From the NCBI GenBank assembly GCA_017613225.1, contig JAGAEH010000058.1:1-30073 (forward strand): 30,073 nucleotides of DNA, in the 5' to 3' direction. The translations under genes and the position numbers were made by a program. This DNA comes from Lachnospiraceae bacterium. Lineage in GTDB: Bacteria > Bacillota > Clostridia > Lachnospirales > Lachnospiraceae. Shown in pieces: positions 14,383-21,759 of this stretch. The notes beneath the pieces were generated by a model that searched no databases, had not been told where the DNA came from, and saw only the letters and a list, made by a program, of their open reading frames with translations. The stretch's first letter is position 1. Every line of letters begins with the position of its first letter.

Positions 14383-14578
14383 CGTGTCCGGTCACTTCAG
14401 ACACGCTCCGCTACAATCATATCCTCCTCAAATGCAAACGTCTGGATGCTAGTGTCCGCAGCCACTGAAGACTGTCGCGACTCGCCGGTACTTAGCGAGA
14501 GCAAGCTCCGCGCAGCTCGAGCTTAGTACCGCTGCGACAAAGCGCCAAGCGGGAGCGTGTCTGAAGTGGCCGGACACG
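14383..14578. repeat. Structured inverted-repeat element upstream of thyX
   Basis: The ends are 29-30 bp inverted repeats (14383-14411 and 14549-14578) with one substitution and one single-base gap. Each contains a 23-nt unit (14383-14405 and 14556-14578) that itself begins CGTGTC and ends GACACG, or the reverse. A diverged third unit lies at 14451-14473 in the orientation of the left arm. Between the second and third units is a long imperfect hairpin: TGTCGC 14473-14478 with 14534-14539, and CGGTACT 14486-14492 with 14525-14531, plus inner pairing. The only protein potential is a 7-codon frame. The element fits a non-autonomous MITE/REP-like repeat, or a structured leader of thyX and 3' end of potD. 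Together with its flanks this is the largest gene-free stretch of the window (14351-14592). Confidence 0.85.
14397..14420 (-). other. Seven-codon reading frame with strong ribosome binding site upstream of thyX
   Basis: On the minus strand GAGGAGG is followed by ATG at 14418-14420 and a frame MIVAERV ending in TGA (14397-14399). The start region copies that of thyX (MIVTKPS with GAGGAG), about 20 positions with few differences, 70 bp downstream. It could be a leader peptide or the remnant of the original thyX start after a duplication or insertion. Confidence 0.4.
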
Positions 14579-14592
14579 TCTTCCAACGTTTG

Positions 14593-15675
14593 TCAATACG
14601 CCTTAAACTCTTTCCAATATCTATTATACATTTGATCGGCCTCGCTGCCAAGATAGTGATAGATCTCGCACTTGGCCAGGGCCTCCTCATCAGGGAACAG
14701 GGCCATGTTATCCATAAACTCCGGATATTCCTCTTCGATCATCTCGATGGCTCCCTGGTTGGGCGTGGCATAATAGATGTATTCGAAGGTCTTGAACGCG
14801 ATCTCCGGACGGCACATGAAATTGATCCAGGCCTCCGCGTTCTCCTTATTGCGGCAGTTGGCCGGAATGACCCAGGAGTCGAACCATACGTTGCTGCCCT
14901 CCTCCGGGAGCACGTACACCAGGGAGTCGTCCTCCTCCTGGCAATACAGCACTTCGCCGGAATAGATGACGCCGATGGAAGCGCTTTCGTTCAGCAGAAA
15001 GTCACGGATGGCGTCGGTGGCGTATTTGTACACCAGATCCTTCTGGGCGATCAGCAGATCCGTGGCCTCCCGCAGTTCCTGCTCATTGGTGGTATTGGCG
15101 GAATAGCCCAGCTGCTTTAAGGCCACCATGTAGATGTCCCGCAGGCTGTCCATCATCATCACCTCGTCGCGGTACTCCTCTTTCCAGAGATCAGACCACT
15201 TGGTGATGCTGCCCTCTTCGATATAGTCGGTATCGTACATGATACCCACGGTGCCCCAGGTATAGGGGATGGAGTGTTTGTTGCCGGGATCATAGGACTC
15301 GGCGAACTGCCGGCAGCTCTCGGTGATGTACTGGAAATTCGGCACGTTGTCCAGATCGATCTCCGCCAGCAGGCCGTTGGCCAGCATCTTTTCCACCATG
15401 TATTCGCTGGGACATACCACGTCGTAGCGGACGGAACCGCTGCTGATGATGGGGTACATCTCCTCGTTGGTGTCAAAGGTGTCGTAGATAACCTTGATCC
15501 CGGTCTCTTCTTCGAACATGTCGATGATATCCGGATCGATGTAGTCGCCGTAGTTGTAGACGTAGACCACGTTGGAGCCGGCAGGCACCTCCGGCTGATC
15601 CCCGCCGTCGTCTGCCCCGCAGGCACACATGAAAAGGGAGAATATCAACAGAAACACAAAGAATCTTTTACGCAT
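14593..15675 (-). CDS. potD: Spermidine/putrescine-binding lipoprotein PotD
   Basis: This is the extracellular solute-binding component of the polyamine importer. The 360-residue protein has a lipoprotein signal with Cys19 followed by Gly (FMCACG), tethering it to the outer face of the membrane. It then shows the PotD/PotF fold: VYVYNYGDYIDPDIIDMFEE at the start of the mature domain, the SSGSVRYDVVCPSEYMVEKM strand-loop, PYTWGTVGIMYD in the hinge region, and the C-terminal WINFMCRPEIAFKTFEYIYYATPN. Specificity between putrescine and spermidine is not readable. Its start overlaps the potC stop by 8 nt. It is the last gene of the operon. Confidence 0.95.
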   Translation of the reverse strand: MRKRFFVFLLIFSLFMCACGADDGGDQPEVPAGSNVVYVYNYGDYIDPDIIDMFEEETGIKVIYDTFDTNEEMYPIISSGSVRYDVVCPSEYMVEKMLANGLLAEIDLDNVPNFQYITESCRQFAESYDPGNKHSIPYTWGTVGIMYDTDYIEEGSITKWSDLWKEEYRDEVMMMDSLRDIYMVALKQLGYSANTTNEQELREATDLLIAQKDLVYKYATDAIRDFLLNESASIGVIYSGEVLYCQEEDDSLVYVLPEEGSNVWFDSWVIPANCRNKENAEAWINFMCRPEIAFKTFEYIYYATPNQGAIEMIEEEYPEFMDNMALFPDEEALAKCEIYHYLGSEADQMYNRYWKEFKAY

Positions 15676-16459
15676 CTTTCTCCTTCCTCCTCTTCTCCGC
15701 CCGGGCGGGAATGACGTTCGCGACGATCAGCAGCACCAGCACCGTCAGAAACACGATGGTGGACAGCGCGTAGATGGTAGGCCTGATGCCGATCTTGACG
15801 CTGCCGTAGATCATGGTGGACAGGGTATTGACGCCGGCGCCCCTGGTAAAGTGGGTGACGATGAAGTCGTCCACGGACATGGTGAAGGCCAGCAGGAATC
15901 CGGAGATGATGCCCGGCTTCAGTTCCGGCAGCGTCACCTTAAAGAAGGCGTACATCGGCGTGGCGCCCAGATCCAGGGCCGCCTCGTAGGAATTGCTTCC
16001 GATCTCCCTTGCCCTGGGCAGCACGCTCAGGATCACGTAGGGGATGCAGAAGGTGATGTGGGCCAGGATCACCGTGCCCATGCTGAGGGTGATGCCGAAG
16101 GCCACGAACATCAGCATCAGGGAGATGCCGGTGACGATATCCGCGTTCAGAAGCGGGATGTTGTTGGCGCCCAGCAGGATGTTCCTGGTGCGGGGCTTCA
16201 TGCGCTGGATGGCCACGGTGGCAGCGGTGCCGATGATGGTAGAGACCACCGAAGCGATCAGGGCGATGATAAGCGTGTTGCGCAGGGCGTCCATGATGTT
16301 CTCGTCCTCGAACATTTCGGCGTACCAGTGCAGGGAAAAGCCCGTCCACTTGCCCATGGACCTGCCGTTGTTGAAGGACAGCACCATCAGCGTCAGGATC
16401 GGCGCGTACAGGAAAATGATGATCAGTACGAGATAAATACGGTTCAGTGTCTTCTTCAT
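15668..16459 (-). CDS. potC: Spermidine/putrescine ABC transporter permease PotC
   Basis: A 263-residue membrane permease with six predicted helices. It has the cytoplasmic EAA loop (YEAALDLGATPMYAFFKVTLPELKPGI, interrupted here only for brevity) that docks onto PotA, and the family N terminus ending SFNNGRSMGKWTGFSLHWY. It forms the translocation pore with PotB. The start ATG at 16457-16459 overlaps the potB stop by one base (TGATG), so translation is coupled. Confidence 0.95.
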   Translation of the reverse strand: MKKTLNRIYLVLIIIFLYAPILTLMVLSFNNGRSMGKWTGFSLHWYAEMFEDENIMDALRNTLIIALIASVVSTIIGTAATVAIQRMKPRTRNILLGANNIPLLNADIVTGISLMLMFVAFGITLSMGTVILAHITFCIPYVILSVLPRAREIGSNSYEAALDLGATPMYAFFKVTLPELKPGIISGFLLAFTMSVDDFIVTHFTRGAGVNTLSTMIYGSVKIGIRPTIYALSTIVFLTVLVLLIVANVIPARAEKRRKEKDA

Positions 16460-17289
16460 CAGATCAGATTACCCTCCCCGTTCTTATCGAATTTGGCAAT
16501 GAAGGCCATGCTGATCAGGATGAAGACCATCATGACCAGAGAAAGTCCCGCGCCGAGATGCCAGTTGTCTCCCACGGTAAACTCATGCTCGATGACGTTG
16601 CCGATCAGGAAGATCTTGCCGCCGCCCAGCATGTTGGAAATGACGAAAGTGGTCAGCGCCGGAACAAAGACCATGGTGACGCCGCTGACGATGCCGGGCA
16701 CGGAGAGCGGCAGCAGTACTTTATAGAGCACCTGCCAGTCACTGGCTCCCAGATCCTTGGCGGCTTCTATCACGCTGTTTTCGATCTTGGACATCACGTT
16801 GTAAAGCGGCATGATCATGAAGGGCAGGAAGTCGTAGACCATGCCCATGATGATGGCTCCGGGGGTATTGATCAGGCGCATGCGGGGCAGTCCCATCCAG
16901 GTGAGGACGCCGTTGATGACGCCGCCCTTTTCCAGCAGGACCTGCCAGGCCATGGTGCGCAGCAGGAAGTTCATCCACATGGGGAGGATGAACACGAACA
17001 GGATAAAGCCCTTGACACCCATCTTGCTCTTCCGCAGGATCACCGCCAGCGGGAAGGCCAGAAGAAAACAGATGACGGTGCTGATGGCCGAATACAGCAG
17101 GGCCTGGCCCAGCGCCTTGGCGTGGCCGGGCTCCCCGATGGCCAGGACGTTGGCCAGGGTAAAGCTGCCGTCGTCCGCCGTCAGTCCGTACCAGAGCATC
17201 ATCACCAGCGGGATCAGCGTTCCGCCGATGATCCAGAAGAGGTAGGGCCCGGATAAAGACAGATTTCTTAATTGTTTATTCCTGGACAC
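16459..17289 (-). CDS. potB: Spermidine/putrescine ABC transporter permease PotB
   Basis: A 276-residue membrane permease, PotC's partner, with six predicted helices and the EAA loop IEAAKDLGASDWQVLYKVLL. The start is GTG at 17287-17289 with GGAGG 6 nt upstream. It lies inside the last codons of potA, a 14-nt overlap that indicates translational coupling. Confidence 0.94.
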   Translation of the reverse strand: MSRNKQLRNLSLSGPYLFWIIGGTLIPLVMMLWYGLTADDGSFTLANVLAIGEPGHAKALGQALLYSAISTVICFLLAFPLAVILRKSKMGVKGFILFVFILPMWMNFLLRTMAWQVLLEKGGVINGVLTWMGLPRMRLINTPGAIIMGMVYDFLPFMIMPLYNVMSKIENSVIEAAKDLGASDWQVLYKVLLPLSVPGIVSGVTMVFVPALTTFVISNMLGGGKIFLIGNVIEHEFTVGDNWHLGAGLSLVMMVFILISMAFIAKFDKNGEGNLI

Positions 17290-18349
17290 CGATGGCCTCC
17301 TCGTCCTCCGACTCGGGTTTATTCATGATCTGGATGTTGAAGGGATCCACGTCGATGCTGACCTTCGTTCCCACGGGGAAGCATTTGGTGCTCTGGACCA
17401 GCCACTCGAAGCCCCCCGCCATGACCTCCATCTCGTACAGCAGGCCCTTGAAGATCAGGTGGGACACCTCGCCCTCCAGGCGGCCCGTCCCGGGCTCTTT
17501 CAGTTCCACGTCCTCGGGGCGGATCACCACGTCCACGGGCTTGTTGGATCCGAAGCCCTTGTCCACGCAGGGGAATCTCACCCCCAGGATCTGCACCAGC
17601 TCGTCGTGGAGCATGGTGCCGGGAATGATGTTGGAATCGCCGATGAAGTCCGCCACGAAGGCGTTCTCCGGCTCGTTGTAGATGCTCTCGGGCGTGCCCA
17701 TCTGCTGGATGTAGCCCTGGTTCATGACCACGACGGTGTCCGACATGGTCAGGGCTTCCTCCTGGTCGTGGGTCACGTAGATGAAGGTGATGCCCAGCTC
17801 GTTCTTCAGGCGGATCAGTTCATACTGCATGTCCTGGCGCAGCTTCAGGTCCAGCGCGCCCAGGGGCTCGTCCAGAAGCAGCACCTTGGGCTCGTTCACG
17901 ATGGCCCTGGCGATGGCGATACGCTGCTGCTGGCCGCCGGAAAGAGAGTCCACCCGGCGCTTTTCATAGCCCTCCAGGTTCACCAGCTTCAGGGCGTATT
18001 TGATCTTGTCATCGATGTAGGCCTTGCTCTTCTTTCCCACCTTCAGGCCGAAGGCGATGTTGTCCGCGATGTTCATGTGGGAGAACAGGGCGTACCGCTG
18101 AAATACGGTGTTCAGGTTTCTCTTGTTCGGGGGAAGCTCAGTAATGTCCTTGCCCTCAAAAAGCACGCGGCCCTCATCGGGATGTTCAAAGCCTCCGATG
18201 ATGCGAAGCGTCGTCGTCTTTCCGCAGCCGGAGGGACCGAGCAGTGTGATGAACTCATTTTCATGTACCGTCAGGCAGAGATCGTCTAAGATCATCTGGC
18301 TGCCAAAGGACTTGGTGATGTGTTCAAGTTCGATGATAGGTGCACTCAT
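17276..18349 (-). CDS. potA: Spermidine/putrescine ABC transporter ATPase PotA
   Basis: The ATPase of the PotABCD importer; it hydrolyses ATP on the inner face of the membrane and docks to PotB and PotC. The 357-residue protein has Walker A GPSGCGKTT (38-46), signature LSGGQQQR (about 135-142), Walker B VLLLDEPLGALD and switch VTHDQEEAL. A C-terminal TOBE-type regulatory domain follows (DVVIRPEDVELKEP). All key residues are present. ATG 18347-18349 has a GGGGGA site 8 nt upstream. It is the first gene of potABCD. I could not identify a convincing promoter in the 27-50 nt after the preceding terminator. Confidence 0.96.
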   Translation of the reverse strand: MSAPIIELEHITKSFGSQMILDDLCLTVHENEFITLLGPSGCGKTTTLRIIGGFEHPDEGRVLFEGKDITELPPNKRNLNTVFQRYALFSHMNIADNIAFGLKVGKKSKAYIDDKIKYALKLVNLEGYEKRRVDSLSGGQQQRIAIARAIVNEPKVLLLDEPLGALDLKLRQDMQYELIRLKNELGITFIYVTHDQEEALTMSDTVVVMNQGYIQQMGTPESIYNEPENAFVADFIGDSNIIPGTMLHDELVQILGVRFPCVDKGFGSNKPVDVVIRPEDVELKEPGTGRLEGEVSHLIFKGLLYEMEVMAGGFEWLVQSTKCFPVGTKVSIDVDPFNIQIMNKPESEDEEAIGVQE

Positions 18350-18380
18350 TGGCTAATCCCCCTGTAGTTTTCCGTCTTAA

Positions 18381-18431
18381 TAAAACAAAATAAGCAGCTG
18401 ACGGGCCTTTTTCAGGCGCGATCAGCTGCTT
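18381..18431 (-). terminator. Terminator after the deacetylase-like gene
   Basis: On the minus strand a perfect 10-bp stem (18422-18431 with 18392-18401) closes a 20-nt loop with a small inner hairpin. It is followed by ATTTTGTTTTATT. It separates the deacetylase gene from potABCD. Confidence 0.75.
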
Positions 18432-18458
18432 TTTGGCATACTGAAAGCACGCAGGTCG

Positions 18459-19985
18459 TCAGCCTGCGCCGTTGGCGATCACGGGTGTGGGCCGTGCCTG
18501 GTCGAAAATGGCGTTGGCGTCGATCCCCAGCTTGGAGATGACGGTGTCGCTCTTGGTAAGAGCCGTGTACAGCGTATAGCCGTCGATGTCGATGCGGGCC
18601 TGACGGATGTAGCTGTCACGGAACTGGCTCCAGTACATGGCGGAAGCGTCCACGTTGCAGAAGACGTGGAAGCCCTTCTTGCTCAGATAGGCGTATTTCT
18701 CGTTGTCCATGGAGTAATCCGACAGACCGCCGATGTCCGCTCCGTGGGGGAAGATCAGGATGTCCGTCTCCCCGACGATGGGCTCCACGCGGGAAAGCCA
18801 CTTTTCGGTGTCGGTCTGCAGCCAGTCCAGGCTCTTCTCATTCATGGGGCGGTGTCCCCAGGAGTGGGAAGCGAACTCCCAGCCGTCTTCCTTGATTGCC
18901 TTGGCGATGACCTTGGCCTTCTGGATCTCGTCCTCCAGCTTGACGTCCGGATGCTTGGCGATCCAGGCGGCCTCGTCGGAGGTGGGATTGGAGAAGAAGC
19001 CCTCGTCGGTGCGGTAGCCGAAGACTCCGTCATAGCCGGTAAGGGCAATGGTGCCCTTGGCGCACTTGTAGCTGGCGTCGGGATGTTCCTTGATGAATTT
19101 GTCCAGCAGAGGCAGCCAGTCGTAATCGCCCACCAGCACGTTGCCGTTGGCGTCCACGTACTCCGCCTTCAGTTCATTGTTTTCGTCCAGCACGATCTTC
19201 TGGGCAAAGCCGTCAGGGTACTGGGCGTAATAGGCCAGGTCGTCCAGCGAAAGCACGATGGCTTCCTTGCCGGGCGGCAGCATCAGTTCGGTATTCCTGG
19301 AATAGTGGACCTTTCCGTCGGAGTCGGTGGACTTGTTGTAAAGGTCGGACAGCATAACATAGACGTAGCCCTGGTCGTAGAGGGTCTGGGTGACCTGGTT
19401 GAACTCTTCGATGGTCACCATCCAGGCGTTGTAGCCGTCCACCAGGCTGCCGTACTTGTTGCGGTCAAAGACCCTCTTCGTGTCCACGATCAGGGAATGG
19501 TAGAAGATGTGGGGCACAGTGTCTGGATTGACTGCCACACAGGAAGCTTTGGTGAGCTGGTATTCGTCCAGAGCGCTGGTGGCCGCCGAGATCTGCTCAT
19601 AACCGGGAATGCTCTCGATCTTTTCTATGGCGGCGTCATAGTCGTACTGGGCCGCCAGGAAAGCAGCCTCTTCCAGAGCCTGCTGCACATTCGCGTCGCT
19701 CTGGCCGGACTGGGTCTTGGACTCTTCCTCGGAAGAACCTTCCGTTTCCGTATCGTCTTCCTTGCTCTGGGTCTGGCTCTCCGCCGCAGTGGAGCTGGAG
19801 ACCGGCGCCTTTGTGGTAGGATCGTCCCCGCCCCTGCTGCCGAAAAGCTTCACGAATAAGAACACCAGCAGCGCGATGACCGCGATGCAGACCACCGCGA
19901 AGATCCCGCGGTACAGGTAAGCCTTGCGCCGCTTTGCCGCGCGTTTTTTATCTCTTGAATTGTTATAATAATAGCCTTCGCTCAT
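18459..19985 (-). CDS. Membrane-anchored polysaccharide deacetylase-like protein (CE4/NodB fold, divergent)
   Basis: A 508-residue protein with a basic cytoplasmic start, a membrane helix (about 26-46), an acidic Ser/Thr/Glu-rich stalk (50-100), a short helical region (100-150) and a large extracellular domain. That domain resembles NodB-homology deacetylases: PHIFYHSLIVD (158-168), SLDD (246-249) in the place of TFDDG, and EFASHSWGH, whose His374 and His378 match the metal-binding HxxxH. Later segments (ILIFPHGADI, GYDGVFGYR) are consistent with the fold. Usual substrates are peptidoglycan or exopolysaccharide N-acetyl groups; the actual one is unknown. TFDDG is altered after the second Asp. 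GGAGG is 9 nt before the ATG. It has its own promoter and terminator. Confidence 0.82.
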   Translation of the reverse strand: MSEGYYYNNSRDKKRAAKRRKAYLYRGIFAVVCIAVIALLVFLFVKLFGSRGGDDPTTKAPVSSSTAAESQTQSKEDDTETEGSSEEESKTQSGQSDANVQQALEEAAFLAAQYDYDAAIEKIESIPGYEQISAATSALDEYQLTKASCVAVNPDTVPHIFYHSLIVDTKRVFDRNKYGSLVDGYNAWMVTIEEFNQVTQTLYDQGYVYVMLSDLYNKSTDSDGKVHYSRNTELMLPPGKEAIVLSLDDLAYYAQYPDGFAQKIVLDENNELKAEYVDANGNVLVGDYDWLPLLDKFIKEHPDASYKCAKGTIALTGYDGVFGYRTDEGFFSNPTSDEAAWIAKHPDVKLEDEIQKAKVIAKAIKEDGWEFASHSWGHRPMNEKSLDWLQTDTEKWLSRVEPIVGETDILIFPHGADIGGLSDYSMDNEKYAYLSKKGFHVFCNVDASAMYWSQFRDSYIRQARIDIDGYTLYTALTKSDTVISKLGIDANAIFDQARPTPVIANGAG

Positions 19986-20015
19986 CGTTCGTTTCCTCCG
20001 TAAGGATTAAAGAAT

Positions 20016-20044
20016 ATGATAAGATATCTCAGCGCAAAAATCAA
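20016..20044 (-). promoter_or_regulatory. Sigma-A type promoter for the deacetylase-like gene
   Basis: On the minus strand TTGATT (20039-20044), 17 nt and TATCAT (20016-20021) lie between the PBP stop codon and the ribosome binding site of the 18459-19985 gene. Confidence 0.6.
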
Positions 20045-20076
20045 TGAATATTTATCCCTGTTTTCCCCTGGATCTT

Positions 20077-21759
20077 CTAATGTTTCTCCCTGAAATACGC
20101 TTCCAGGATGGTTCTGGCCGCGGGGGCTGCCGCGGAACCTCCCGAACCGCCCTGTTCGATCAGCACGCAGACGGCGATCTCGGGGTCCTCATAGGGCGCG
20201 TAGCCCATGAACCAGGCGTGGGTCTCCTTCCCCTTCGCCCACTCGGCGGAACCGGTCTTGCCGGCCACGGTGAAGTTGTCGCCCTCGGCGTCGTCACCGG
20301 TGCCCTCCGTTACCACGGACCGCATCATCTTCTGCAGCGTCTTCGCCTCATCGGCGGTCATGACCCGGGTGCTTCCGGCGGAGGACCAGGTCTTTACAAG
20401 CGTCCCGTAGCTGTTCTCCACGCGGTCCATCACATAGGGCGTCACCATCACGCCGTCGTTCGCCACCGCAGCGGCGATCATGCAGTTGAGCATGGGCGTG
20501 GTCAGGGTCTGGCCCTGGCCGATGGAGGTCTGCAGCACGTCCCACCTGCTTGCGTCGTCCTTCAGCACGTACATGCTCCTGCTGTAGACCAGACCGATGG
20601 AAAAGTCCTGATTGTAGCCGAAGTCCTCGCACAGTTTGTAGAGCTTCTCCGTGTCCAGCTCGCTGCCGATCACCGCGAAGGCCCCGTTGCAGGACTTGGC
20701 AAAGGCCTTCTCCAGGGTGACCTCTCCGTGGGAGATGCCCTTTGAGCAGCGGATGGTGTACTCTCCGTCCCTGTATTCGCTGTCGCAGACGTAGGTGAAT
20801 TCTTTCGCCTTTTCCGGCTGTTCCCGGAGATACTCCAGCGCCGTGATGATCTTGAAGGTGGATCCCGGCGGATACTTGCCCTGGGTGGCCCGGTTCACCA
20901 GCACCGAACTGGTCTCGTCCTGCACCAGCTTGTCCCAGTCCTCCGCGATGGTGTTGGGGTCGAAGTCTGGTTTGCTGACCATGGCCAGGATCTTTCCTGT
21001 CTTCACCTCGATCACCACGGCGGCGCCGTCACGGTCACCCAGCGCCTTAAAGGCGGCGTCCTGCAGGTCGGAGCGGATCGTCAGATAGGCGTTGTCCCCG
21101 TGGGTCAGGGTGCCGGTCAGTTCGTTCTTCGCCAGTTCCAGAGGACTGATGTGCGCCCCCATCAGGTAGGATCCCGCCAGGCTCTCCGCCGCGCTGCTCC
21201 CCCGGGTGGAGTACCCCACCACATGGGCGTATTTCCTGTTCTCGGGATAGCTGCGGGTCTGGGTGCCGTCCTTTTCGATCAGCGTCGTAGCCAGGATCAC
21301 ACCGTCGGCGCTGAAGATATCGCCCCTCTGATAGCGGGCGGCGTAGACGCCCTGTCTCTTGCTGTTGTAGGAGCTGGACTTATAGCCGTCCGCCTTCTTC
21401 GCGTAGAAGAAACCCAGGTACACGATGGCCCCCAGGAAGAGAGCTACGAAAAAGTAGGTGGCGATCAGGATGTCCCTCCGCAGCTTTTTCTGGTCGCTGT
21501 CCATCGGAGGCTTTTGCGGAGGCCCCGCAGGTCCTTCTTCCGGCGCGTACTGAGGCTCGGCCACGGCCTGAGGCGGCTGGGGATCCTTTGTGGTCCATCC
21601 CACGGTACCGTCCCGCATGGGATCGTACAGCACCGCGCCTTCGTTTAAGTCCACGTCAGAGAAGTCCGTGTCCTCCTGCAGGAAGGCCTGCACCGTTTTG
21701 CGGATGCGCTCCTGCTGCAGTTCGGATACCTCCTCCGCGCTGCGGCGTCTGTCAGCCAT
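20077..21759 (-). CDS. Class B penicillin-binding protein (transpeptidase), SEDS partner
   Basis: A 560-residue peptidoglycan transpeptidase that cross-links new strands outside the membrane. The catalytic domain has SxxK as Ser300-Thr-Phe-Lys303 (PPGSTFK), SxN as Ser356-Cys-Asn358 and KTG at 501-503 (AGKTGSAEW). A single membrane helix lies at about 96-118. Upstream of it is an unusually long cytoplasmic segment of ~93 residues, acidic then proline-rich (QPPQAVAEPQ, GPPQKPP), not part of the usual PBP plan. It overlaps the SEDS gene by 8 nt, so the two are a polymerase-transpeptidase pair of the FtsW-FtsI or RodA-PBP2 kind. GGAGG is 9 nt before the ATG. Which of division or elongation it serves is undetermined. 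Confidence 0.93.
   Translation of the reverse strand: MADRRRSAEEVSELQQERIRKTVQAFLQEDTDFSDVDLNEGAVLYDPMRDGTVGWTTKDPQPPQAVAEPQYAPEEGPAGPPQKPPMDSDQKKLRRDILIATYFFVALFLGAIVYLGFFYAKKADGYKSSSYNSKRQGVYAARYQRGDIFSADGVILATTLIEKDGTQTRSYPENRKYAHVVGYSTRGSSAAESLAGSYLMGAHISPLELAKNELTGTLTHGDNAYLTIRSDLQDAAFKALGDRDGAAVVIEVKTGKILAMVSKPDFDPNTIAEDWDKLVQDETSSVLVNRATQGKYPPGSTFKIITALEYLREQPEKAKEFTYVCDSEYRDGEYTIRCSKGISHGEVTLEKAFAKSCNGAFAVIGSELDTEKLYKLCEDFGYNQDFSIGLVYSRSMYVLKDDASRWDVLQTSIGQGQTLTTPMLNCMIAAAVANDGVMVTPYVMDRVENSYGTLVKTWSSAGSTRVMTADEAKTLQKMMRSVVTEGTGDDAEGDNFTVAGKTGSAEWAKGKETHAWFMGYAPYEDPEIAVCVLIEQGGSGGSAAAPAARTILEAYFREKH

Noticed and set aside
14592..14597. TTGACA on the minus strand at the end of potD as a thyX promoter -35
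   Set aside because: No acceptable -10 lies 16-18 nt downstream; the hexamer is probably chance overlap with the potD stop codon.
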